This document shows, piece after piece, positions 34,371 to 45,334 of a stretch of 64,000 nucleotides of DNA (positions within the stretch are counted from its first letter, which is position 1; each line of letters opens with the position of its first letter). The stretch lies in the NCBI GenBank assembly GCA_949361645.1, contig OX442417.1, forward strand, positions 13,939,954-14,003,953, read 5' to 3'. The translations under genes were made by a program, and so were the position numbers. Source of the DNA: Spongilla lacustris (lineage: Eukaryota; Porifera; Demospongiae; Spongillida; Spongillidae). A model generated the notes under the pieces. That model worked only from the letters and a program-made list of their open reading frames with translations. It did no database searches and was not told the DNA's origin.

Positions 34371-34875
34371 AACCATGCAAACACTATAAAGAGCTTCCAA
34401 TCTAAATTTAGCTAGCTCAAGGCGAGATGGGATCTTGGCAGCAGCTAGTTATTAAAGGTGACAGATGTTCCACATGTGTAGTGCAGGGGATGAAGGGCAA
34501 AGAAGACCAAAACAGTGATTTTCAGCTGTCTTAAATTTAAATAGTATCCTTTTGGCAATAGAGAGCAAAAGAGCTAAGTGTCTTGATCTTTGGCTTTGCC
34601 TACTATTCCAACCTCCTCCCCATGCTGCTGCTTTTATTTATGTTGTCCCAACTCCAGGACAGAGTCTTCACCTTGAACAGGGTGAGCTCCAAGTGGTGGG
34701 TGTGGCTCAGCCAAAGGATCACATGTACCTTGTGCCCTTACTTGACCCATCATGTTAGGTAACAGTGCAGTAGATTATCTAATGCCATTTTGCTCACTGT
34801 GTTGCCATATCAACCACATATTAAGCAGTATGCCAATATGATATGATGATAATGTTGGAATGATATTTGTATTTG
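34370..34875 (+). repeat. Duplicated block copy 3, leading into GH116 copy 2
   Basis: Same block as 18425-18880. Here it runs without a break into the GH116-like exon at about 34890. This suggests that the original position of the block is upstream of, or within, the GH116 gene. Confidence 0.72.
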
Positions 34876-35359
34876 GATTTGTGCATATGGGTATTGCTGG
34901 TGGTCGTGCCATGTCTGATGTCAGCTCTATGTTCATCACCTACCTTCTGGAGTTGTACACCTGGTCCAATGACAGCTACACCAGAGGTGTGGTCAGGGAC
35001 CTCTGGCCCAATGCACAGCAAGCGGCCCAGTGGCACCATGACATCACAGAGAACAATGGCTACCTGCCCTCTTACCTGGTCAGCACATATGACATCCTGG
35101 GGCTGGACTCTTACAAGTATGCCACATACAATGGAGCGTTTCACCTGCTGGCAATGAAGGCAGCAGAGAAGCTGGCATACCTGATGGGTTAGTCATGGAT
35201 GGACCACTAGGTGGTATACATGGGAGGTGGTGGGTGTGCCTGATGGGAGGTGGGCATGTGCCTGAAGGAAGGTGGGTGTTTCTGATGGAGGTGGGCATGT
35301 ACCTGCTGACAGCATATGTACATGTAGCATCACTTAGGAATCATTCAAGTTAAGACTTT

Positions 35360-35510
35360 GACTTATGGTGATGTAGGGGGAGGGGTTGTCCTGTGGTAAT
35401 GTAGGGGGAGGGGTTGTCCTGTGGTGATGTAGGGGGAGGGGTTGTCTTGTGGTAATGTAAGGGAGGGGTTGTCTTGTGATGATGTAGGGGGAGGGGTTGT
35501 CCTGTATGTC
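35360..35510. repeat. About 28-bp TGATGTAGGGGGAGGGGTTG array, 5 copies
   Basis: The array lies in the intron before the second exon of GH116 copy 2. Copy 1 has only about two units at the same place (2050-2105), so it expanded after duplication. Confidence 0.85.
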
Positions 35511-35944
35511 ACATATTTCTGCCCTTACCTGGTGAACAGGTAATAACACCTTTGCCTCCACCTGCCATGATGCCTTTGTGAAGGGCCAGGTGGCTCTGGA
35601 CCAGTACCTGTGGAATGAGGGACAACAGAGCTATGATGCCTACACCATCAGTGGAGGATTTGATTATGAGAGGTACCGCAATTCAACTAACCTGACCCTC
35701 AGTCAGTACGAGGTCACAGAAAGGGGTAGGAATGATTGCATTCATGGCGATCCAGGGGCCACTAGTGCACTGATGTCTGACAGCTTCTATGCCCAGGTAA
35801 TCAGGCTGTTATATATATCCATGGCAACGACAATGCTATTCTTTTCCTTTGCTAGGTGTTGGTTTATTCTCTAGGTCTGGGCACCTGGTACAGAATGAGA
35901 CAAGGTTGAGACTTCACATGAAGGCTGAACTGAAGTACAATGAC

Positions 35945-36195
35945 TCACCTTGGGGTCTGCTGGCAATCACTGGTTAGTTAGTACAATGACTCACCTTGGG
36001 GTCTGCTGGCAATCACTGGTTAGTTAGTACAATGACTCACCTTGGGGTCTTATGGCAATCACTGGTTAGTTAGTACAATGACTCACCTTGGGGTCTGCTG
36101 GCAATCACTGGTTAGTTAGTACAATGACTTACCTTGGGGTCTGCTGGCAATCACTGGTTAGTTAGTACAGTGACTCACTTTGGGGTCTGCTGGCA
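35945..36195 (+). repeat. 46-bp tandem array containing an exon end and its splice donor
   Basis: Six units at 46-bp spacing. Each contains TGGGGTCTGCTGGCAATCACTG followed by GTTAGTTAGT, meaning the last codons of the exon plus its 5' splice site. Copy 1 has one full and one partial unit at 2551-2610. Confidence 0.92.
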
Positions 36196-36375
36196 ATTTA
36201 CCACCATGGAGGGAAGGGGGAGGAGGAAGGTTCACCACCATGGAGGAGAAGGGGAGGAGGAAGGTTCACCAGCACACTATCATTTGTACAGGATGCCCAA
36301 GTAATACCTTCACAAATTCAATATGGGCACTGGCTAATCCAAACTGGGCTACAACCAATATACACCTCCAGGAGG

Positions 36376-37170
36376 TCAGATATGTGCGTGTGTATAAGAT
36401 TCGTGATGTCTGGTTTGCAATTGTAACAATATTGCCAGTATTGTACATACGTGTATAGCAGATGCAGTGATTAAGGTGGACATAAAAAAATAAATGTATG
36501 CTTAAGCACGCTATCGCAAGTTAGACTTTGAATTCCCATCTTATGACAGCTAATAGGCTTACACATACGTTAACATCATTACGTGCATATGGACACACTA
36601 CTGTATCTTAGAAAGTCGATGTAAGTTTGTCTAATTGCCAAAGGAGTATTGTATTAAGCATCAAATGAGCTTGAAATTTAGTAAGAACCGTTCCCCCCAT
36701 AGGTGGCTACATTCTGTACACTGTTGGTTTTAACTTTGGCTCCATCACACAAATAAATAAAGAATTAAATATAAGTAGAGGGGAAACGTGGTAGCTTTAA
36801 ATGTAGGCTTATGGTAATACAGTGTATACATACATATATCTTTGAGTGTGTGCAGTGTTGTCATGGAACAATAATTTGTCCACCAATATATTAGTGGCTA
36901 CAATTGCACACACGGATCGACAATGTAGGTTTGTCTCAATGTATGTTTTACTAGCTTTGTGGCAGGTTATGTCATATTTCAGTATCACTTAACACAAGCA
37001 AAATGAGGCAGAGAAAACGAAGTGGTTTATAACGCAGTATTTTTAAAACCTATCTCAGTGGCAAATTACTATGTATTTCAGTATAAAAAGAAAAGTTTTA
37101 CTATGGAAGTTGATAATGTTCACCCTAAATCCCCTGGCAGTATGCTGGTCACTTGTTCTAGTACCAAAAA
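36376..37170. other. Paralogous intron/intergenic DNA, no gene
   Basis: 36460-36690 corresponds to 2985-3250 of GH116 intron 5. Then comes the remnant of the last exon, followed by the block shared with 33690-34370. No independent gene is seen. Confidence 0.65.
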
Positions 37171-38720
37171 CAAAGTGCTTCCAATCTAGATTTAGAAGAC
37201 TAGCTAGCTCAAGGTGAGATGGGATCTTGGCTGCAGCTAGTTATTAAAGGTGACAGATGCTCCACAACTAGTGTGTAGTGCAAGGGCCAAAATAGTGATG
37301 TCAAGCTGTCTGCAATTTAAATAGTATCCTTTTGGCAATGATCATTTATATTAAAACCTGTTATGCAATGTTATAATGTACCTCTTCTTCACACGTGCAA
37401 AAGTTAAGTGTTTGGGTACAAGGTACAATGGGACACCTTTGGCTAAATATTGCCACACCCACTTTATAGTGGCACTATAATAATAAGCTCACTTGCTTTT
37501 CTAGACCCTGGCATACAACTGCATAAGGAGAAGTTATGGATAAACAATGTGCTGGATAAAGCAGGAGGTAAACTGGTAGCTGTCAATATAGGGTATGGTA
37601 ATATGGTGATATGCCGTAGTGTGCATGCATGTATGTACGTGTCTGAGCTGTTTTGTGATGTTTGTGTAGGTGTGTTGTGCAATTTGTTTGCTGGCTACAA
37701 TTGCATTTACCCCATCACCTTTGCTAAAGTAAGGGCATTGGCCCCCCACTTTATATATATAATGATGTCACATTTTTTAGGGACCATATTTACACAGATG
37801 TCATAAAAGTAAGAACCGTTCCCCCTCCCCCCACAATGGGATACTCTGTGTTCTAATGGATATCACATTTCATTACACCATCCTGTCTGAGCCCCTTTGA
37901 CTAATGTTTGTTAGTGGGAGAATTCAATTACTTTGTACTGAATTTAATCCATCTTGCATGTGCACATGATTTAAGATATTCATGCATGTACATGTATATT
38001 TACACACTTGGCATTCAAAGCGATACTGGTAATAATATACATGTAATTTACCTTCATGCAAGCTTGCTCAAAATTTCATCTTCAATACATGTACATGTGC
38101 ATATATTACAATAAGTTGGTCAACACAACCAGCCAAAATTTTATGTTACCATTACACGTCTGAAAGCATTACAATCATTTTTTTTTCCTTCTCAAACCCT
38201 ACTTATGGTTAGACTTGTAAACCAGTCATTTAGGATTGGAGGTAAACATTAGAGCATGCAACCACGTGGTCTCCATATCTGCTGGCATCCAGATTTGCCA
38301 TCTAGAGTTGGTAGATACTGTTAAGTAGGTGTTTACAGTTTTATTGTACTGATGTAACTTTGAAAAACTATACCAATTTTCCCTTCCTCATTAACATGGC
38401 TTCAGTTTGCTGTTAGGAAAACCTTCTTACCAAGTAAAGCTACATCTGTGGCACATTTCAAAGGTACCAATTCTATTAGCTGATACATTTGAGGTGTTTT
38501 TATAGTTACCGACATTTACTTTTGAAACATACCAATTTCAGTTGATCTTTCTCATGATTCAGAACATGCATGGCTTGCAGTAGCACATGTCAAGGAAAAC
38601 TTCTATGTGCATGCATGACCAAATGTAAGGACAACTAGCAAAAGAAAATTAATGAGTCGGTTGCCAAGAAGATATAGAACTTATAAAAGTACTCAGTTAT
38701 TCTGAATAGGTATATATCAA
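37170..38720. other. Short duplicated block and unrecognised sequence
   Basis: 37170-37345 is a further partial copy of the duplicated block. A possible exon follows CTTTTCTAG at about 37506 (PGIQLHKEKLWINNVLDKAG, then GTAAAC), but I cannot name it. 37810-38720 is AT-rich with nothing I can support. Confidence 0.45.
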
Positions 38721-38952
38721 AAACATGCAGACACTGTAAAGTGCTTCCAATCACATTTAAAAAGATCACCTGAAGTTGAGATGGGATCTTGGCAGCGGCT
38801 AGTTATTAAAGGTGACAGATGCACCACATCTAGTGTGTAGTGCTAGGTTATGAGGGGCATAGAAGGCCAAAACAGTGATGTCCAGCTGCCTGCAATTTTA
38901 ATAGTATCATTTTGCCCATGGAAAACAAAAGAGCTATAAGTGTAGTAAGTGC

Positions 38953-39315
38953 ACATTTCAGAACAACAGTGCTAATGGTGGTGGTGGTGCTGTGATGTTG
39001 AATAGACCAACAGGTAATGTTATCATCATATACTGCACATTTCAGAACAATAGTGTTAATGGTGGTGGTGGTGGTGGTGGTGGTGTGTGGTTGAATAGAC
39101 CAACAGGTGATGTTAGCATCACATACTGCACATTTCAGAACAACAGTGCTACTTATGGTGGGGGTGGTGGTGCTGTATTGTTGGAAGAATCAACAGGCGA
39201 TGTTAGAATCACAAACTGCACATTTACTGAAAACGCAGCAGACTATGGAGCAGCAATCTATGTTGTAAAAGTAGGAAAGGGTTACCCATTAGTCCACCTC
39301 CTTCCAGGCCAATAA
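38953..39315 (+). pseudogene. Beta-helix module fragment (copy E)
   Basis: Four consecutive modules (CTFQNNSANGGGG, CTFQNNSVNGGGG, CTFQNNSATYGGG, CTFTENAADYGAA) form an open frame that matches the helix region of copy B. It ends abruptly at CACCTCCTTCCAGG, where copy B would continue. Gly codons (GGT)n are expanded. It is preceded by another copy of the duplicated block (38720-38945). No signal peptide or membrane part is present. Confidence 0.85.
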
Positions 39316-39345
39316 AATCGCCTTTTTGATAAGTACTGCGTGCGC
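39303..39345 (-). pseudogene. Scrap of gypsy-type integrase at the end of the module fragment
   Basis: CCAGGCCAATAAAATCGCCT continues as TTTTTGATAAGTACT and matches 54816-54852, which encodes YLSKRRLYWPGH on the minus strand. It marks a recombination junction with the beta-helix fragment. 39346-39780 shows nothing further. Confidence 0.6.
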
Positions 39346-39799
39346 TACTACTCTTCAACATGCGTACATTAGCTATAGGTCTAGCTGATATCTTGTTTTA
39401 ACGTACCGTTCTGATAGTAGTATACAGCTTCCATATAGACTCCGCCCCGCCACGCGAGTAGTCAACTATTTTTTACAAGTTGCTATTAAAATCCGTCCCT
39501 TACATGCATATACAATGACTGTAGACACGCCGTTACGACATCAAATTCAGCATTGCAGCGATCATGATTACAGTTTATCTCGATATGTACATTACAAGTG
39601 CCATCAATACTGTTCTACGACGTCGTTACAATTTGTTTAGATTATGGGCTCTGTACAGACCCGTAATTCGATCACGATACAGGATGTAACACCCTTACAT
39701 CTCGAAATGGACCGAAAATTTCTGGTTGTGTAAGTCGGTAATTGCTAATTAATCGCGCGATTATAACAGAGGTATGCAATTACCGCATACCTCGAATCT

Positions 39800-39930
39800 G
39801 ATTGGTTCCCCAACATTCTGGGAAAGCTGGACAGAATTGAGTGCAGGACTTTACCAGACCCACTTTTCACGTAGCGGTGATGTAATCCATCCGCAGCTGT
39901 GGAAATTTGGGTCTGGGTACGAGACTAGGT
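39800..39930. mobile_element. Short MITE with GGTCTGGGTACGAGACTA terminus
   Basis: CCAGACCC near 39857 and GGGTCTGGGTACGAGACTA at 39907-39928 bracket GGTGATGTAATCCATCCGCA. Related pieces occur at 6998-7053, 50618-50683 and 52446-52585. It is a small repeat family with TAGTCTCGTACCCAGACC-like ends. Confidence 0.55.
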
Positions 39931-40157
39931 TTAACCCTTCTTTACGGTTTATGAAAGCACTATATTTCCATACGTATATATCATATTTCCTTCGCAGAAA
40001 ACGTACGTAATTCCGGCTGTTCAGTGAAAGGAAATATCGTAAATCCGATAATTTCTAATTCCAGGAAATGTATCTAATTAAAGTATTTACTTGTGGTTTA
40101 CATGAACGTATACATAACTGAAATGTGGTCATTTTGTCCCGTGTTGGTACCGTGTCC

Positions 40158-40394
40158 CTACCCTCATATCAACCCATGCATACCACGGGTTGATATGAAA
40201 TAATGGGCAAATATGCCCTATTCATAGTGATATTAGGCTAGGGTTTATTTGTGTTCCTAGCGACCAGATTCACTTTGTGAAAGGATTCTATCAAGAATTA
40301 AATCTCATTAGCAGTTGGCTTATAGGCGATCGCTAGAAACACAAAACCCTAGCCTAAAATCGCTATGAATAGGGCAGATTGATATGAGGGTAGG
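40158..40394. mobile_element. About 237-bp MITE with long imperfect inverted repeats
   Basis: CCTACCCTCATATCAA at the left pairs with TTGATATGAGGGTAGG at the right. Inner segments (GCCCTATTCATAG, TAGGCTAGGGTTT, TCCTAGCGA) also recur in inverted order. The left arm carries an extra short palindrome (CAACCC...GGGTTG). Target duplication not determined. Confidence 0.75.
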
Positions 40395-40504
40395 CGTAGG
40401 TGAACTGTAGCTTTTGGACACAAGCCTCTTTTGCTACTGAGCCATTGTTAAGAGTAATTAGTGCAATCATTTGTCAATTAATTGTCTGTGTTATCTAAAC
40501 CCCT

Positions 40505-40715
40505 TCCCCAGTGGGAACATAGTGATACCCATCCCTCAGTGGGAACAGGGTGATGCCCCTCCCCCAGTGGGAACAGGGTGATGCCCCTCCCTCAGTAAGA
40601 ACACGGTGATGCCCCTCCCCAAGTGGGAACACGTGATGCCCCTCCCCCAGTGGGGACACAATGATGCCCCTCCCCCAGTGGGAACATGGTAATGCCCCTC
40701 CCCAGTGGGAACGAA
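40505..40715. repeat. About 30-bp GGGAACA-GGTGATGCCCCT minisatellite, about 7 copies
   Basis: Expanded counterpart of the array at 6585-6725, in the same place relative to the downstream beta-helix gene. Confidence 0.9.
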
Positions 40716-41210
40716 GGAATCATAATACTACCTCCCCTGCTTTTTGGTCTCTACAAACAAGGTGTGGCAGCTTGCTCAGGATGATAAGAGTGAAGGTAAG
40801 TGCAACGGGTGCCCAGACCTCATTTCCAGAAGAATATTGTTCTTTTGATTGATTACACCTGTGGAGTACATGTCTTAAGGCTAAAAAGTGCAGAGAAGGC
40901 AAAACTAGTGATTTTCAGGTAGAATAAAAATAAATGTGTTGGTAAGCTGAGGCATGTGCACATCATTATCAGCCTATTATCTGTTATACTGCCATCCTAG
41001 TTTGATAACCGTAAGCTGTAAGGTCTTCAATCTAGAGCTAATACTTGTATGCATGCGGTCTGTTGATGCATTTGGAATCTCAAGTCCAACCAAAGTTACA
41101 TTCTGATCTGCTTGGGGGCTGATCCAACCACAAAACCGTACTTTATGCAGCTTCTCATTGTATATAATGCAGCTGCTCTACCTGGAGGGCCGTCATATAG
41201 AGCCGAAGTA

Positions 41211-44200
41211 ATGATGATTCAGGTGGTACTTGTTTTATCCGTTCTTGGGAACTACGTGATTGTTATGTCCGATGAGGTCAACCTCACCGCTACCATTCCA
41301 CCTGGCTACGCTCTACAGAACTACCTATGCAGCGGACCGCTCAAGTCCAATACGACTGTTGTGTTGGACGATGGAGAGCATCGCATATCTTCAGGACCGC
41401 CCTGCGACATTACCAATGAAAGCAGCATTACGATAACGGGGTCTTCGATGAAAAGCACCGCAGTTCGTTGTGAGGGAGAAGGGAGAGTGTTACGATTCAG
41501 TTCAGTACAAAAGTTTACCTTGGAGAGAATGACATTCATTAACTGTGGTATACAACTGGTATCGATCAAAAATACCGTAATCTCTAACTGCGCATTTCAG
41601 AGCAGTTCAATGGGCCAGGGAGCGATATGGTCACAATCCAGTATCAACATTGACATCACCAGTTGTGTATTTCAGAACAATAGCGCTAGTTATGGTGGTG
41701 GTGCTGTGACTTTAGAATCAACAGGCAATGTTAGCATCACATACTGCACATTTCAGAATAACAGTGCTACTAGTGATGGTGGCGGTGGTGTTTTTATGTT
41801 AGGATCAAAAGACACTGTTAGCATCACAAACTGCACATTTCAGAGAAACAGAGCTACTTATGGTGGTGGTGCAGTGATGTTGCGTGGATCAACAGGCAAT
41901 GTTAGCATCACATATTGCACATTTCAGGACAACAGTGGTACTAATGGTGCTGGTGGTGCTGTGATGTTGTATGGATCACAAGATGATGTTAGCATCACAA
42001 ACTGCACATTTACTGAAAACACAGCAGATTATGGAGCAGCACTCTATGTAGCAAAGGGTGAGCCATTAGGCCACCTCCTTCTCCAGGATGTGGTTATCAA
42101 AGATAACCATAGCTCTAGGGGAGGGGCCATTTACTTTGATGGAGTGAAGGTGGACATCTTTGGAAACAGCCCCACAGGGAGTCAGTTCTCATCTAACTCT
42201 GCCCAAGGGGCCATTCAAGGACGAAATGGTTTACTGCTGCTGCATGGTAACATCACATTCACAGAGAACATAGGAGTGAATGGAGGGGCCATAAGCCTGT
42301 CTAACAATGCCCCACTGTACTTCTATGATGGCTGTAGAGTGAAATTTTCCAGAAATGTAGCAACTGGATTTGGTGGTGCTATCTGCAATGATTGGGGTCA
42401 AAAGGATCCTTTACATTTACACATTTGTGTCATACGTTTTGTCTTTAATCATTACACAGACCTTTCTCAGCCAAACAACAGTTTCTCCATCACCTTCACT
42501 GGTAACCATGCACAGCAAGGTGGTCATGCTGTATATGCCACACCCATTTATAACTGTAGTAGTTGTTTTGACAATGACGATGTCACACAATGTACCAGCA
42601 ATAAGAGCAGGAGTTATGAAGTGACTAGCTATATCAATGCTACTTCCTTACAAGGATACATCAGTAAACTCCAAGTACTCACCTATCCAGCAGAGGTGCA
42701 CTTGTGTAACTGCAGTGACCCCGAGCTGTGCAGTGTCACAAGTCAGTACAAAGGAAAGGTTATCACATATCCTGGTGGGACTGTGAGACTTAGTGTTACC
42801 TCAGTAGGTGATGGAAACAACCTATCACCCAGTGTGGTTTACACAAAAATTGATACCAGTGGTATTAACATAACACTTGGACCATGGCAGGAGGCTCTGT
42901 GGATAGGAACAGAATGTGGTACGATAGAGTACCAAATCTATGGACCAGAAATGGCTTCATTTAAACTACTTCTCTATAATAATGCTGATAACTCACCAGC
43001 TGTCATTGAGGTGGAGCTGCTACCATGTGCGCCGGGGTTCGAACTGATGTCAGATTGGTCTACTGGTGTGATAAAGTGTGACTGTTCACTGTTATTCACA
43101 TCACGTGGAGTGGTCTGTGATACATCAGATGGTACTGTGACTAGAAGAAGTAACACTAACTGGATTGGTGTGTACAATAACACTCTTCCAGCACTGGCTT
43201 CAATCTGTCCTTTGGACTACTGCAATAGTACCGTAAGTAAACTGTCCATAGGAAGGCCTGGGGACTTGTGCACTGGAGGCCGTATGGGCATTCTTTGTGG
43301 TCATTGCCACGGTAACAATAGTGTGGTCTTTGGTTCTTCCAAGTGCCAGGTGTGCACAGATATGTGGCTGACCACACTGGTGATGTTTGCAGTGCTGGGT
43401 GTCTTACTGGTGGCAGCACTGTTCTTCCTCAACCTCATTGTAACACAAGGCACACTCTATGGGCTCATCTTCTATGCCAACAGCATTCAAGTCAATACTT
43501 CAATATTCTTCAGCCAATCCATTTTAAACCCTATGAAGGTGATTGTGTCCTTTGTGAACCTTGACCTTGGGCTCCCTCTGTGTTTCTACGATGGTATGGA
43601 TGATGCTGACAAGGCTGGCCTTCAGTTTGTGTTCCCAGCCTACCTCCTCATCCTCACCATGACAGTCGTTGTGCTCTGCCACTACTGTCTTCAGAGATCT
43701 CCAACCTCTTCCACTAGTTCCTGTTGGCATAGATTTCCCATCATGATAGGAGAAAGAGCAGTTGGTGTTCTGTCTACTCTCATCTACTTGTCATATTCCA
43801 AATTGTTGAGAACAGTCATTGATGTTCTCACATATTCCACAGTCCACCTGCCCACTGGTGACATGTATGTGTGGTTCTATGATGGAAATGTGGAATACCT
43901 TCATGGGAAGCACACTGGTTTGTTTGTCATTGCCATGGTAGCATGTACCCTGTTCCTCCTCCCCTACACCTTTGCCCTCACTTTTATTCCAATCATTGAA
44001 CGCTACAGTGAACACAACAGACTGTTCAACTATCTCCACAAGAAGGCCAATCAGATGAAACCAATGATTGATGCCCACTATGCCCCCTATAAGGGGGAGT
44101 GGCAATGGTGGCTGGGAGCAAGGCTTTGGCTTCTAATTGTGATGTACAGTTTAAATCCAGTGTATAGTTCTGACAAGCCATCTCTACTTTTGTCCATCCA

Positions 44201-44672
44201 GGCTACTGTGTTGATCTTGTTCACCACAGCACAAGCAGGAATAAAGCCATTTGGACAGTCACATCAACAGACAGATAGATGCACCAGATATACCATCTTC
44301 TGCAACCAATTGCACAATTATCTTGACCTGTTTTATCTCATCAACTATATTGCACTAGCTATGTCAATGTCTTACATTCTAGAGCAGAGTTCAGACCAAG
44401 CACAGATGACTGTAGTATCTGTTGGTGTTTTGGTGGGTCACTATGTAGTGGTGTTGATGGAGACTGTCTTGTACCATCTCATTGTGGTCATTCTCAAGGC
44501 TTGCAAGATGTATGACAGAGCCAGAGAGATGATAAAAGGATTATTCGAAAGGAAAAGATATGAATTAATGGTTCCTATAGCTATAGAGCTGGATGACTCC
44601 ACCACCAATACTGTCAGCACCACCACAGTGACAGTCACCTGTGGTCTGAGGGAACCACTGTGTGAAGATTAA
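41211..44672 (+). CDS. Beta-helix/multi-TM membrane protein, intact copy B (1153 aa)
   Basis: A single uninterrupted frame of 1153 codons from the MM start before a signal peptide. A further 33 codons upstream are open, including an ATG in TTTATGCAGC, so the start is not certain. Residues 1-22: signal peptide (VVLVLSVLGNYVIVMS). About 146-280: five right-handed beta-helix modules (CxFQxNSA..GGGAV). Helix-like modules continue to about 445. About 449-715: Cys-rich stalk with CSSC and CGHCHGN-type pairs, many N-x-S/T sites. About 718-1100: 8-9 membrane spans with YGLIFYAN, LDLGLPLCFYDGMD and LLPYTFALTFIPIIERYSEH. About 1100-1153: cytoplasmic tail ending REPLCED. This is the architecture of large uncharacterised families in sponges and cnidarians, often mislabelled as chlamydial Pmp-like because of the helix repeats. 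No intron is evident. A surface receptor or channel-like role is inferred only. Confidence 0.9.
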   Translation: MMIQVVLVLSVLGNYVIVMSDEVNLTATIPPGYALQNYLCSGPLKSNTTVVLDDGEHRISSGPPCDITNESSITITGSSMKSTAVRCEGEGRVLRFSSVQKFTLERMTFINCGIQLVSIKNTVISNCAFQSSSMGQGAIWSQSSINIDITSCVFQNNSASYGGGAVTLESTGNVSITYCTFQNNSATSDGGGGVFMLGSKDTVSITNCTFQRNRATYGGGAVMLRGSTGNVSITYCTFQDNSGTNGAGGAVMLYGSQDDVSITNCTFTENTADYGAALYVAKGEPLGHLLLQDVVIKDNHSSRGGAIYFDGVKVDIFGNSPTGSQFSSNSAQGAIQGRNGLLLLHGNITFTENIGVNGGAISLSNNAPLYFYDGCRVKFSRNVATGFGGAICNDWGQKDPLHLHICVIRFVFNHYTDLSQPNNSFSITFTGNHAQQGGHAVYATPIYNCSSCFDNDDVTQCTSNKSRSYEVTSYINATSLQGYISKLQVLTYPAEVHLCNCSDPELCSVTSQYKGKVITYPGGTVRLSVTSVGDGNNLSPSVVYTKIDTSGINITLGPWQEALWIGTECGTIEYQIYGPEMASFKLLLYNNADNSPAVIEVELLPCAPGFELMSDWSTGVIKCDCSLLFTSRGVVCDTSDGTVTRRSNTNWIGVYNNTLPALASICPLDYCNSTVSKLSIGRPGDLCTGGRMGILCGHCHGNNSVVFGSSKCQVCTDMWLTTLVMFAVLGVLLVAALFFLNLIVTQGTLYGLIFYANSIQVNTSIFFSQSILNPMKVIVSFVNLDLGLPLCFYDGMDDADKAGLQFVFPAYLLILTMTVVVLCHYCLQRSPTSSTSSCWHRFPIMIGERAVGVLSTLIYLSYSKLLRTVIDVLTYSTVHLPTGDMYVWFYDGNVEYLHGKHTGLFVIAMVACTLFLLPYTFALTFIPIIERYSEHNRLFNYLHKKANQMKPMIDAHYAPYKGEWQWWLGARLWLLIVMYSLNPVYSSDKPSLLLSIQATVLILFTTAQAGIKPFGQSHQQTDRCTRYTIFCNQLHNYLDLFYLINYIALAMSMSYILEQSSDQAQMTVVSVGVLVGHYVVVLMETVLYHLIVVILKACKMYDRAREMIKGLFERKRYELMVPIAIELDDSTTNTVSTTTVTVTCGLREPLCED

Positions 44673-45330
44673 AGTTCATGTTACATTGAGGCTTGCTTTG
44701 ATTTGATTTGAACTATTTTGTAATGCTATTTTTTTTTTCAATTTGATCTATTGCTACAAAGTATCTTACCCCCAAAGTATCACATGATGACTCAACAGGT
44801 AAAGGGATGCACATAACCCAAGCTCCTAACATATAGTGTTACCTAGCGTTTTGTGTTGTACATAAGTGGTGAAGTGACTGTAGAGTCAAGTGCAGCAGGC
44901 GTGCCTCATCCCCAGTCCTTAACCAAGATATCAGAAGGCAAGAAGATTGTTTAGAGAGGGATTGGAAGCTAGGCCAATTAACACAATGTAACATCTACAC
45001 TCCTCGATACGGCGGAAGCATACCATAAGTAATAGTTTATTCAAAGTTATTAATGTGTAATACACATGCGGCTTTGAAACCATGAATCCCTGTGACCGTA
45101 TCCTTCGTGGCTTTGAGTGCGTCTTAAACTTAAAGGAGGAGTTGGCGTATAAAAGGAGAGTGGATCCAAAAATTTCAACCGGCCGTGCGGCTGTTTTAAA
45201 TTTAAAATGGTGGCTCCATATTTATGCATAGAGGCTTGGCAACAACAGCGTACATACAAGAGTTCTTCGCACACGTTTTGAATGTGCAATAATACCACTA
45301 GCACTCGCGTTTCACAGTCTGAAGTTAATA
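44673..45330. other. Paralogous downstream flank, no gene
   Basis: 44673-44950 matches 10573-11110 without the MITE. The rest is unique sequence with no convincing exon. It includes the empty insertion site at 44781-44790. Confidence 0.6.
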
Positions 45331-45334
45331 ACCC

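Larger units (their letters stand above)
34885..36375 (+). pseudogene. GH116-like glycosidase, broken copy 2
   Basis: Exons equivalent to copy 1 are at about 34910-35187, 35540-35796, 35856-35972 and 36293-36375. Lesions: the acceptor AG before the first exon is lost. One C of GGGCACCCTGG is missing (GGGCACCTGG, about 35880), which shifts the frame. The last exon is absent apart from a scrap at about 36700-36750 (GGTGGCTACATTCTGTACAC). The third exon's 3' end with its donor is amplified into a 46-bp array. Identity to copy 1 is otherwise high, so the duplication is fairly recent. Confidence 0.85.

Noticed and set aside
34552..34758. 68-codon ORF at the duplicated block as an independent gene
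   Set aside because: The start lies in non-coding duplicated sequence. Only the part after CCAACTCCAG looks like an exon, so it is described as a possible exon within the block.
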